Below, one piece after another: positions 18,845 to 26,560 of a stretch of 37,464 bases of DNA (positions are counted from its first letter, which is position 1; every line of letters starts with the position of its first letter). Under the pieces are notes generated by a model. It did not search any database. It was not told the DNA's origin and saw only the letters and a program-made list of their open reading frames with translations. Source of the stretch: Prochloraceae cyanobacterium PL24a_bin.78 (GTDB lineage: Bacteria; Cyanobacteriota; Cyanobacteriia; Cyanobacteriales; JANQIW01). The stretch covers positions 1 through 37,464 of the forward strand of contig JANQIW010000016.1 of NCBI GenBank assembly GCA_028281945.1, written 5' to 3'. A program made the position numbers and the translations under genes.

Positions 18845-18897
18845 TCTTAGATTTAAGTAATTATAAATTTTTCGTAAACTCAGTGGTATTTTTTGTC

Positions 18898-18946
18898 ACT
18901 CTATGGTAGTATGTTATAAGTAAATCAAAATATACTCTATAGTAGT
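18898..18946 (+). repeat. Direct repeat upstream of the SDH proteinase gene
   Basis: ACTCTATGGTAGT (18898-18910) and ACTCTATAGTAGT (18934-18946) are near-identical 13-mers exactly 36 bp apart, 50-98 bp before the ATG at 18996. They could be a paired regulator-binding site. Confidence 0.45.
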
Positions 18947-18995
18947 GATTTTTTATTGACTACAAATAGAGACAAACCGCAATAATTTATACTTT

Positions 18996-20003
18996 ATGAA
19001 CGATATACCAGAAAAAAAAGTACTAAATCAACCTCCTGTTTTTTTTAAAGAAACCCAAGATATTATTGAAAAACTAGAAAAAAAATTAAATGCTACGGTT
19101 TTAGTTTATTGGAATTCTCCTGTTGGAAGTGTTTGTCAAAATGATGTTGAAGTAATTCAAGAAATTTTAAGTAAAATTGGACCCCAAAAAGAGGTTTATT
19201 TATTTATAAAATCTAATGGAGGTTCCGGGCTTGCGTCTTTACGTATTGTTCATTTGTTGAGACATTATGCCGATTATATCAATGTTTTGATTTCTTTAGG
19301 TTGCGCTTCGGCAGCCACTATGATTGCCTTGGGTGCGGATGAAATTCATATGGGTCCTTTGGCTTATTTAACTGCCATTGATACTTCTATAACCCATGAT
19401 TTATCTCCTGTTGACTCTTATAATCATTTGGTTTCCGTTAGTCAAGATGAATTAACTAGGGTGATTAATCTTTGGCGGAAGGAAGCTAAAGGGGATGAAA
19501 CTAATCCTTATCAGACGATTTTCCCATATATTCATCCTTTGGTTGTGGGTGCTGTGGATCGGGCGAGTTCTTTATCTATAAAGGTTTGTACGGAAATTCT
19601 CTCCTACCATATGAAAAATAAGGTACAGGCTAACAAGATTAGTCAGCATTTGAACTCTGATTATCCTTCTCACAACTATCCTATTACTTTGGAAGAGGCT
19701 AAGAGAATCGGTCTGAATGCTAAAAAAATCGATCCTGATGTCAATTCTATGTTGATCAAACTCCATAGATTATATTCGGAAATGGGGCAAAAGTGTTTTA
19801 CTTTTATTGATGATAAGAATTACCATAATAACGAAATCTTGAATATTTTGGAGGGTAAAGACATTCAACTTTATTATCAAAATGATGTGGATTGGAATTA
19901 TCGTTTGGAAGAACGTCGTTGGATGCGAATGAATGATGAAAGTATTTGGCGCAAAACTGAAGTTAAGGATAATGAAATCGTGAAAAATCTTTTCCATATC
20001 TAA
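18996..20003 (+). CDS. SDH-type Clp-fold serine proteinase
   Basis: A 335-aa protein with a ClpP/crotonase-fold domain (about 30-240) like the serine dehydrogenase proteinase group, related to SppA. VYLFIKSNGGSGLASL (about 67-82) is the Gly-rich oxyanion strand. LGCASAATMIALGADEIHMGP (split here as LGCASAATMIALG and ADEIHMGP) holds the probable nucleophile Ser105. EEAKRIGLNAKKIDPDV is the typical strand after the core. The last 90 residues (WNYRLEERRWMRMNDE) are unusual and may bind a partner. No signal peptide, so it is probably cytoplasmic. A terminator follows. It converges on the subtilase/NACHT pair. Substrate unknown. Confidence 0.8.
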   Translation: MNDIPEKKVLNQPPVFFKETQDIIEKLEKKLNATVLVYWNSPVGSVCQNDVEVIQEILSKIGPQKEVYLFIKSNGGSGLASLRIVHLLRHYADYINVLISLGCASAATMIALGADEIHMGPLAYLTAIDTSITHDLSPVDSYNHLVSVSQDELTRVINLWRKEAKGDETNPYQTIFPYIHPLVVGAVDRASSLSIKVCTEILSYHMKNKVQANKISQHLNSDYPSHNYPITLEEAKRIGLNAKKIDPDVNSMLIKLHRLYSEMGQKCFTFIDDKNYHNNEILNILEGKDIQLYYQNDVDWNYRLEERRWMRMNDESIWRKTEVKDNEIVKNLFHI

Positions 20004-20058
20004 TTGCTAATATTGACTGATGGGTTGGTAAAGTGAGGGAATGGGAAGAATGTCAGAG

Positions 20059-20087
20059 GGATAGGGTTGAAACTCTATCCTTATTTT
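20059..20087 (+). terminator. Terminator of the SDH proteinase gene
   Basis: GGATAG (20059-20064) pairs with CTATCC (20075-20080). Pairing extends inward through a G-U pair and GTT/AAC. TTATTTT follows at 20081-20087. It lies 56 bp past the stop, just before the end of the convergent NACHT gene. Confidence 0.7.
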
Positions 20088-20099
20088 GGAAGTTTGGTA

Positions 20100-22718
20100 T
20101 CAGGATTCATTTTCTTCAAGAGGTAGCAACATTCTTTCCTCGATACCTGCCCAAGTTTTGGGGGATACTTTTACTGCGGCATCTTTACACTGAATCATCA
20201 ACCAATAGATATAAAAATAGTTTTTGTCAATTTCCTTTAACTCTTCTATAGATAAATCAATTAATTCTGGGGTAAGGTGAAAAGCATTTAACCAAGTTTC
20301 GATAATTTTTTTTGCAAATTCTTGATGTATTTCATCTGATTCTTCCTCAGGAGGAATTTGATTTTTTAAACCTTTTAATTGTTTAATTAAGTTAAAAAAA
20401 TCAACCTTAGCAAAAACTTCGGCTTCTTCTGATGCTTTTAATAATTCTTGAGCATGATCAATAAATTTATTTAAGACGTAGACGTTGGGGTAGGCGTTGG
20501 CGTAGGCTTTGGCGTTGGCGTTGGCTTTAGCGTTGGAGTAGGCGTAGACGTAGACGTTGGCTTTGGCTTTGGCGTTAGCGTTGGCGTAGGCTTTAGCGTT
20601 GGCGTAGGCGTTGGCGTTAGCGTTGGCGTAGGCGTTGGCGTAGGCATAGGCGTAGGCGTTAGCGTTGCCGTAGACGTTGGCGTTGGCATAGGCGTAGGTG
20701 TAGACGTTGGCGTTGGCAATCCATCTTTTAGCTACAGGAGGAATGTTGCTCTTTGAATCCTTACTAATATTATGTGCCCAGAGTAATAAAGGGTTGAGTT
20801 TGTTTTTGCCGACAGGACTTTTTAGATAAGCAAGAGCTTGTTTTTCCATTAATAACAGTAATTTACCTGCTCCACCTTTCATTAGTCCAGCTACTAATAA
20901 AAATATTTCCTTCCAGCGAACATCTGTAACATATTTTTCTACCAATGTTTGAATTGAATTATGATTATTAATATATTCAGCAGTTAGATATTCTTGGATG
21001 GTAAGGTGGGAAAAAGAATAAATATCCCTTGCTCTTTCTACTAAAATACCTTGTTGAACTGCAATAGCATTTAATACAGCTTCTCCATTTAAATCTTTGG
21101 GAGCATTAATATTTTCTTTTGCAAAGGATTCTATCTGTTTAATAATAGTTTCTTTCTTGAAAAATAATTTATCTTTGACGAAATTATCATAGGCGATTTC
21201 TGATAAAAGAATAGTTTCTAACTCTGAATCAAACCCTCTATATACTTCACTATTATGAATGCGCTTCTCTGCTGCCCATTCTTCTAGTAAGATTCGTAAA
21301 GCTTTGCTATAAAGAGTACTGCGATTATTAGGAAAGTTTTGAGATTTTTCGTAAGTTAAACATAAAAGTATTAATAACAAAGGGGTATGTGCTAATTCTT
21401 TAGCTTGTTTATTTTTGTATTCTTGCAATAAATTCCAGCATTTTTTTGCTACTTGAGCCTCTCGATCGGTTTCTAACTGAAACCAATTGGAAATAAACTG
21501 CTTAATTTGTTGGTCATCGAAATCTGCAATTACCACTTCAGTAAAATTATCAAAGCTTTTATTTAGCGCAGTACGACATGAAATAATAAAATGATTTTTA
21601 TAGTATGTTTTTATAAATTTATTAATTTGTTCTATGGCACTTTCCAAATTTTTTGTTGGTATCTCATCTAAACCATCTAATAAAATTAGGCATTTACCTT
21701 CTTCAAGGGCAATTTTTGTATATTTTTTTGCACTAGGAAAATTAGAAAATTCAAATTCTTTAATAATAATATAAAAAAGATTTATTGAGGGTTTAGTTAG
21801 TTTTTTTAGCTCTAGAAAAATAGGAATTAAACGATGTTGATAATCCCCTTTTCTACCTTTAAAAGCTTCTAATGCCACTTTCTTTAAAAAGGTAGATTTT
21901 CCCGATCCAGGAGCACCCAATACCATTAAATATTGCGCCTCATTGGCAAGATCTAATCCTTTTCTTGTTTTAGTATCTTCAGAATAAAATTCACGATTTT
22001 CTTTTTGTTTGCGAAAGATTTTTTCTAATTCTTCAGGCGATCGATAGCAAAAAATCTCACTTTTTGGAAGTACTCTAACGTTAGTATAAATAGACTCTAA
22101 ACTAACCCATCGCTTCATTCCTAAAACTCTTAAACTGCTATAAAGTCGATTAAAATTAGCAGCATATTGTTGAGATGCTTGGGTAATTAACTGTTTAGTA
22201 TTTTCCTCTAAACGAGAAGTATTGATGCCAAAAAACCTTGCAAAAGGATTAGTTACAGTGGGCATTTTTGCCTTTTCTGCTACTTCTAAAAATACCGATT
22301 CCAATTCGTTAACAAAAGTAGAATTAGGATTGGGATCAATGGTTATATTACGATCGAGACTAGCAGATTTAATCCCAGATAACTGTAAACAACGGAAAAT
22401 TTGATTTACCGTACCCTTAACAACTACAGAAGGAATATTAATACCACCATGAACTTCTAAAACCAGATTTTCGATTGCTTTTTTAGTTTCCCCAATATCT
22501 CTTGCTAATTCTTGTTGCCTTAGTGCGATTAAAGCTTTGCGATATTCGATGCGATTCTCAAAATCAGCAGGAGAAATGGGAGATAGATTCACTTCATCAT
22601 CTTGTTCATTTGTCTCAAGACCAATAATTACCCATAAAACCTCATCTTCAGGAGCATTTGCTAATTTGTCTTGGAGTAAAGGGTCTATTTTATCTATAAA
22701 ATTTTGATTAATTATCAT
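20100..22718 (-). CDS. NACHT-domain STAND NTPase with Ala-Xaa repeat
   Basis: An 872-aa NLR-like switch protein. Residues about 22-128 ([11 protein letters not shown], then [20 protein letters not shown] and SASLDRNI) resemble the propeptide/inhibitor I9 fold of subtilases. A linker (130-255) leads to the NACHT NTPase: Walker A GAPGSGKS (Lys274), Walker [12 protein letters not shown] (Asp348) and sensor FIISCRTA (Arg382). A winged-helix/helical region follows, ending in [11 protein letters not shown] (568-578). After about 630 comes an Ala-Asn/Tyr/Lys/Val repeat (668-748), then a helical C-terminal domain (750-872). There is no membrane helix. It begins 9 nt after the subtilase stop and is surely co-transcribed. 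Such proteins oligomerise on sensing a trigger and drive an effector. Bacterial NACHT proteins include antiphage immune factors. Here the effector is probably the subtilase. Confidence 0.88.
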   Translation of the reverse strand: MIINQNFIDKIDPLLQDKLANAPEDEVLWVIIGLETNEQDDEVNLSPISPADFENRIEYRKALIALRQQELARDIGETKKAIENLVLEVHGGINIPSVVVKGTVNQIFRCLQLSGIKSASLDRNITIDPNPNSTFVNELESVFLEVAEKAKMPTVTNPFARFFGINTSRLEENTKQLITQASQQYAANFNRLYSSLRVLGMKRWVSLESIYTNVRVLPKSEIFCYRSPEELEKIFRKQKENREFYSEDTKTRKGLDLANEAQYLMVLGAPGSGKSTFLKKVALEAFKGRKGDYQHRLIPIFLELKKLTKPSINLFYIIIKEFEFSNFPSAKKYTKIALEEGKCLILLDGLDEIPTKNLESAIEQINKFIKTYYKNHFIISCRTALNKSFDNFTEVVIADFDDQQIKQFISNWFQLETDREAQVAKKCWNLLQEYKNKQAKELAHTPLLLILLCLTYEKSQNFPNNRSTLYSKALRILLEEWAAEKRIHNSEVYRGFDSELETILLSEIAYDNFVKDKLFFKKETIIKQIESFAKENINAPKDLNGEAVLNAIAVQQGILVERARDIYSFSHLTIQEYLTAEYINNHNSIQTLVEKYVTDVRWKEIFLLVAGLMKGGAGKLLLLMEKQALAYLKSPVGKNKLNPLLLWAHNISKDSKSNIPPVAKRWIANANVYTYAYANANVYGNANAYAYAYANAYANANANAYANAKAYANANAKAKANVYVYAYSNAKANANAKAYANAYPNVYVLNKFIDHAQELLKASEEAEVFAKVDFFNLIKQLKGLKNQIPPEEESDEIHQEFAKKIIETWLNAFHLTPELIDLSIEELKEIDKNYFYIYWLMIQCKDAAVKVSPKTWAGIEERMLLPLEENES
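20475..20717 (-). repeat. Hexanucleotide coding repeat in the NACHT gene
   Basis: About 40 tandem 6-bp units (GCN plus AAC, TAC, AAA or GTC on the coding strand) encode alternating Ala and Asn/Tyr/Lys/Val over residues 668-748. The block is far richer in G+C than the surrounding AT-rich DNA. Since the unit is two codons, gain or loss of units keeps the frame open. Confidence 0.9.
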
Positions 22719-22727
22719 GAATAGATA

Positions 22728-23975
22728 TTAAATATTTATTTGAATTAATCCTTTTCCTTGACGTTCTCGAAGTTCGCCAAGATCTTTACAACTACGTTCC
22801 AGTTCATCTTTCAATTGTAGCACACTTATATCTGGATATTTTTCCAAATACAAAGCAGCGATCCCAGAAACAATAGGAGTTGCCATGGAAGTACCATTTA
22901 AAGCTTTATAACCTCCAGTTACTGAGGAGTATATTTCTTTTCCCGGAGCTACTAAATTAGGCACAGTATAAAGTTCATTATCCACAAAAAGAGTACTACT
23001 ACTACTAAAACTAGCAACTCGATCGTTTCTATCAGTGGCTCCTACTGAAAAAACACTGCGAAAATTCCCTGGACGGCGGCTAGTATTTGGCCCTTCATTG
23101 CCAATGGCGCAAATAGGTAAGATACCAGTCATTACTAAGAAATCAAGATATCTCTCCCAAGAAGATTCATATCCTTTGACTCCAGCAGAAATATTTACAA
23201 TTTGAATTTCTGGATTATCAATGAGCCAGTCAATAGCTAATTCAAAATTAGAAATCATACCTCGTCTGTTGGGAAGCAAAACCCCACTAATTAATGTTGC
23301 TTGTGGTGCTACTCCTATTTTTTTCCCACAAATTAATCCAGCTACGTGAGTTCCATGATTATCTTCTGCATCTGTATCTAAAGAGGGTTTTTGTAGTTCT
23401 GGAAGCCATTTTTTTCGATTAAATGTATATGCGGCTTTCACTTTCCCTTGTAAGGCTGGATGAGTAGAATCTATTCCTGTATCTAGTACGGCTATGGTAA
23501 TGTTTTTGCCTGTTTCTTTGGATTTGCCAAATAGGCCAAAAAACCATTTCTTCCAACCTGTTATTGCTTTGACTTTTTTTAAATGCCAAAGATCTTGATT
23601 TTTTAATTCTCTTTCCCGTTTAAAACTGGTGGTATCTTTTTCAATTGGCTCAATTAGTTCAAGAGGAATATCTTGTAATATTTCTGCTTCTTCTCCTAGA
23701 TCTTTACTCGCATTTTCTGCTTCTTCTGGAGACATTTCCAGAATAGAACTTCCACTAATTTTAGCTTCTTGGGGACTTTTGAGAATTGTTATTCCTTCTT
23801 TTCCTCGAATGTATTCAGTCCATCTTGATACTTCTTGATAATTTTTATCTTCTTGTTGCAGTCGATTTAATTGTTCAATTTGTTTTTGACGGCTTTCGGG
23901 ATTTAATTTGATGTTTCCTAAATTCAAAGACTGTGATAATAAATTTGTTTTAGGTCGGATAATGTAAATTGGCAT
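22728..23975 (-). CDS. Intracellular subtilisin-like serine protease (peptidase S8)
   Basis: A 415-aa subtilase. The catalytic triad is intact: Asp165 (AVLDTGID), His207 (DNHGTHVAG) and Ser363 (NGTSMATP), with oxyanion Asn293 (AIGNEGP). The first 150 residues hold a charged, helical stretch and a propeptide-like segment (ITILKSPQ, ILEMSPEEAENASKDLGEEA, PLELIEPI). There is no signal peptide or membrane helix, so it probably acts in the cytoplasm, which is unusual for a free subtilase and implies tight control. It is the first gene of a two-gene unit with the NACHT protein (9 nt apart). A likely reading is that the NTPase gates its activity. The ATG at 23975 lacks a clear ribosome-binding site. 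Confidence 0.92.
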   Translation of the reverse strand: MPIYIIRPKTNLLSQSLNLGNIKLNPESRQKQIEQLNRLQQEDKNYQEVSRWTEYIRGKEGITILKSPQEAKISGSSILEMSPEEAENASKDLGEEAEILQDIPLELIEPIEKDTTSFKRERELKNQDLWHLKKVKAITGWKKWFFGLFGKSKETGKNITIAVLDTGIDSTHPALQGKVKAAYTFNRKKWLPELQKPSLDTDAEDNHGTHVAGLICGKKIGVAPQATLISGVLLPNRRGMISNFELAIDWLIDNPEIQIVNISAGVKGYESSWERYLDFLVMTGILPICAIGNEGPNTSRRPGNFRSVFSVGATDRNDRVASFSSSSTLFVDNELYTVPNLVAPGKEIYSSVTGGYKALNGTSMATPIVSGIAALYLEKYPDISVLQLKDELERSCKDLGELRERQGKGLIQINI

Positions 23976-24022
23976 ATAATGATTGAGATTATATTATGTT
24001 ACTTATTATATAATATTTAACT

Positions 24023-24054
24023 ATTATAACAAATTTTTGTTATGATCATGATAA
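24023..24054 (-). promoter_or_regulatory. Candidate promoter/operator of the subtilase-NACHT unit
   Basis: On the minus strand TATAAT (24023-24028) lies about 48 bp before the subtilase ATG. Two inverted repeats sit next to it: AACAAA/TTTGTT (24028-24041) and ATGATCAT (24042-24049), the latter in the -35 position where no good hexamer is visible. This suggests regulator-dependent expression, but it is a guess from sequence. Confidence 0.35.
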
Positions 24055-24204
24055 ACTCAAATCTATTTATAATAAATTCATTTCGGACTCAACATAATCA
24101 TCGTTAAGAAAATGGATTTTATTCTATTGGCAAAGATTTTTTCTGTAAAGTTTTGTAAAAAGATCTAGACATTCCCAAAAAGCAGTGTTATCTTTAATAC
24201 ATAG

Positions 24205-24350
24205 GCACAAAGGAAGTAAATAAATCCTTCCTCTAAACACAAAGAAGAATTAGAGCAAGTGTCACCCGCTCTAAGGAAAACAGCATAATTCTTGAGTTTT
24301 ATGGTTCATCGAATCGAACAATACGCAAGAATATTGTTAGTTAGTAACAG
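24205..24350. other. Stem-loop-rich segment, possible structured RNA
   Basis: Successive pairings are visible: AGGAAG/CTTCCT (24211-24232); AAGAATT (24245-24251) with AATTCTT (24287-24293), enclosing AGAGC/GCTCT (24252-24256, 24268-24272); AACAATA/TATTGTT (24317-24338, 8-nt loop); and TGTTA/TAACA (24335-24349). ATTCTTG at 24288 can pair instead with CAAGAAT at 24326, so two exclusive folds exist. No known RNA family fits. Strand is undecided. In AT-rich DNA some of this pairing will be chance. Confidence 0.3.
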
Positions 24351-24413
24351 TAAACCTTAGTAGTAAAATATTTAATTAACTCATTAACAATTTGAAATCG
24401 AAAAATCCCCGAA

Positions 24414-24433
24414 ACCCGCCAACTCCGGCGGGT
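24414..24433 (-). terminator. Intrinsic terminator of the esterase gene
   Basis: A perfect 7-bp GC-rich stem ACCCGCC/GGCGGGT with a 6-nt loop. On the minus strand it is followed by TTTC and then a T5 run at about 24401-24405. It lies 46 nt past the esterase stop. Flanking CAATTT/AAATTG could extend the fold, and it might also stop plus-strand transcripts. Confidence 0.75.
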
Positions 24434-24478
24434 AAATTGTTTTGGGAAGTTAACAGAAATTGTAGGAAAAATTGATAA

Positions 24479-25120
24479 TTAAGAGGAGAGAAAGTCTTCT
24501 ATTGCTAGCGAGATTTCTGACAGACAATTAGTTAAACTATGATCACTATTTAATTGAATCAATTGAACCCATTGACGAGATTTAGCATAATCTAAACTAA
24601 ATTGGATGGGGATCACATCATCATGAATTCCATGGATAATTAGAGTAGGTATAGGTTTTTGTAATTTTTCATCTTGATATCCATTAAGATCCACAAAAAA
24701 TTGATAATTAAGAGGAAAATTGTCCTTCAAGCCATAATGATAAACCGATAAATATCCCGACTCTTGCCATTGTTGGATTTGAGTTTCCCCTAATTTAGCT
24801 TGCCAATGGGAAAGAAATCCAAAAGCGGGAGCTAATAAAATTAAACGTTTAATTTGTGGGTATTTTTCTCCTAACCAAGCAGCAGTTAAACCACCAAAAC
24901 TAGAACCAATGAGGGTTACATCTTGATGGTTAAATAAGTTCGCCACTTGTTGTAATTGTCGAGTTAGAGTTAGATCCGAAAAATTATCTAGATTGAGATC
25001 TGGAATTTTAAGGTTAATATTTTTTGATTGAATAAACTCAGTTTGCAAATACTGTGCTTTAGCAGATTGAGGGCTTGAAGCAAAGCCATGAAGATAAATA
25101 TAGTCCCAAGAATTGTTCAT
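24479..25120 (-). CDS. YqiA-like alpha/beta hydrolase (esterase)
   Basis: A 213-aa protein of the small YqiA/YcfP esterase family. YLHGFASSPQSAKAQYL at the N-terminus is the family hallmark. The nucleophile elbow is GSSFGG (Ser74), the acid is in IHGIHDDVIP (Asp167 or Asp168), and the base is His194 (NSDHSL). It has no signal peptide and is cytoplasmic. Members hydrolyse short acyl esters in vitro, and their natural substrates are unknown. The gene is monocistronic, with a clear terminator. Confidence 0.85.
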   Translation of the reverse strand: MNNSWDYIYLHGFASSPQSAKAQYLQTEFIQSKNINLKIPDLNLDNFSDLTLTRQLQQVANLFNHQDVTLIGSSFGGLTAAWLGEKYPQIKRLILLAPAFGFLSHWQAKLGETQIQQWQESGYLSVYHYGLKDNFPLNYQFFVDLNGYQDEKLQKPIPTLIIHGIHDDVIPIQFSLDYAKSRQWVQLIQLNSDHSLTNCLSEISLAIEDFLSS

Positions 25121-25342
25121 TTCAAATATTATGTATTAGTTAAAATAGTGCTCATAACAAATTTAATTAATATGTTGATTTAGTTATAGCCTAAAAAATA
25201 GGTATTATCACAATTACATAATTATTAAAAATTTTATAAGACAAAACTATCATTAGGAGTTAAAATATAAATAATCAAGAAATTGAAAACAAAAACACAA
25301 TTTAGCAAATTAATATTGTCCCATTAATTAGGGAAAACAAAA

Positions 25343-26263
25343 ATGTTACAACAATTAATAGATTTTGTGCACAAAAAAGAAATTCCTGAAACAGTAAAAG
25401 TACAACACAATTTAGCATTTAAACAATTGCAATTGTTAGGCCCCATTGCTAAAGCATTAGATAGTAAAGATTTTATGACTTCAGAATTTTTATTATTACT
25501 GAAGATAAAAAATCAATTGATCAAAGGCATTGGAGAGTATCAAGGACTAAAAAATAGTACAATTTTATTAAAAGTAGCTTTACAAGTCAAAGATATCTTA
25601 ATTGGAATCCAAGAAATAGAATCTTTATCCCAAAATTTAGAACAATTTAAATTATATAATTTTGTTAATACTTTATTAAAAGAAGACTTAACTCCAGAAG
25701 ATTTCCAAAAATTGGTTAATTCTAAATTGGAAGAGATTCTTCCTAATATTGATGATGAAGAAGAAAAAGAAGCTTTAAAAGTTTATGTTCAATATTTAGA
25801 ACAATTAACCTTAAATTATGGATTGGGTTTGGAAATTTTAATTTTATTTAAACAATATCAACTAAAAGATTGTCTAAATTTAAAGTGCATATCATCTTTA
25901 GTTAAATCTTTACAACAAGAAAATATTGAAATTTTTCCGGAAATATTTTTAATTATTAAAAAAAATTATTCAACTTTGGAACAATTAGCTCCCATTATTG
26001 CCGTATCTCCTGAAAAGAATAATCCTCATACTTATAGTTTAATACTTCAATATATTGCCTTAGGTTATAAACATCAAGCTTTATCTGCTCAGTTTGCTAG
26101 GTTAATTAAAGTATTAAAAGAATGGAAAACTTTATATTTATCTGTTAATAATCTGCGTGAAAAATACAATTTTTATGAATATAAGCAACCAAAAGAGTTT
26201 AGTGAGGAAATTGTTGGTGAATATATTTTTAGTAAATATCAAGATTTTCCCGAATTATTCTGA
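25343..26263 (+). CDS. Conserved hypothetical helical protein, 306 aa
   Basis: I do not recognise a family. The protein is almost wholly alpha-helical, rich in Leu, Lys and Glu (QLIDFVHKKEIPETVKVQHN; LIKGIGEYQGLKN; DDEEEKEALKVYVQYLEQL), with no signal peptide, membrane helix or catalytic motif. Its pattern resembles helical-repeat scaffold proteins. The ATG at 25343 is preceded by AGGGAAAAC, which gives a usable ribosome-binding site. It stands alone between the divergent esterase gene and the P450 gene, with 222 bp and 297 bp spacers. Confidence 0.65.
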   Translation: MLQQLIDFVHKKEIPETVKVQHNLAFKQLQLLGPIAKALDSKDFMTSEFLLLLKIKNQLIKGIGEYQGLKNSTILLKVALQVKDILIGIQEIESLSQNLEQFKLYNFVNTLLKEDLTPEDFQKLVNSKLEEILPNIDDEEEKEALKVYVQYLEQLTLNYGLGLEILILFKQYQLKDCLNLKCISSLVKSLQQENIEIFPEIFLIIKKNYSTLEQLAPIIAVSPEKNNPHTYSLILQYIALGYKHQALSAQFARLIKVLKEWKTLYLSVNNLREKYNFYEYKQPKEFSEEIVGEYIFSKYQDFPELF

Positions 26264-26560
26264 GTTATATTTTACTAAATATAAAAATAAAGACAATCAC
26301 TAAGCTAAGATTGAATTCTTAAAATAATATTCCAATGAATATCGAATATCAGTAACTAATTTATATAAAACTCTATGGGTGATAGTATAGTTAGAAAATT
26401 TTTCAACTCTAAAAACCTTGTAACTACACAGGTTTGTTTCCTCCTATTCCTAGAGTCTTTATTGCTTTAGCAATTAGCTGATAACTTAACAGCCATATGG
26501 TATTTTCTAAACAACTAATATTAATTTTAAGCTACAATAAAGTTAATAAAAATTAATAAT
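26264..26560. other. Spacer upstream of the P450 gene
   Basis: No gene seen. An imperfect hairpin AACCT-TGT / ACA-C-AGGTT lies near 26416-26437 and could end the upstream transcript or act in the P450 leader. Confidence 0.35.

Larger units (their letters stand above)
23976..24478. other. 503-bp spacer between subtilase and esterase genes
   Basis: It holds the upstream region of the subtilase-NACHT unit (minus), a segment rich in potential stem-loops (24205-24350) and the esterase terminator. No protein-coding gene is supported. Confidence 0.5.

Noticed and set aside
20471..20719. 82-codon minus-strand frame of Pro-Thr repeats
   Set aside because: It is the shifted-frame reading of the hexanucleotide repeat inside the NACHT gene.
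24205..24445. A defined plus-strand small RNA ending at the GC-rich hairpin
   Set aside because: The hairpin is explained better as the terminator of the minus-strand esterase gene, and no promoter is clear, so only the weaker structured-segment observation is kept.
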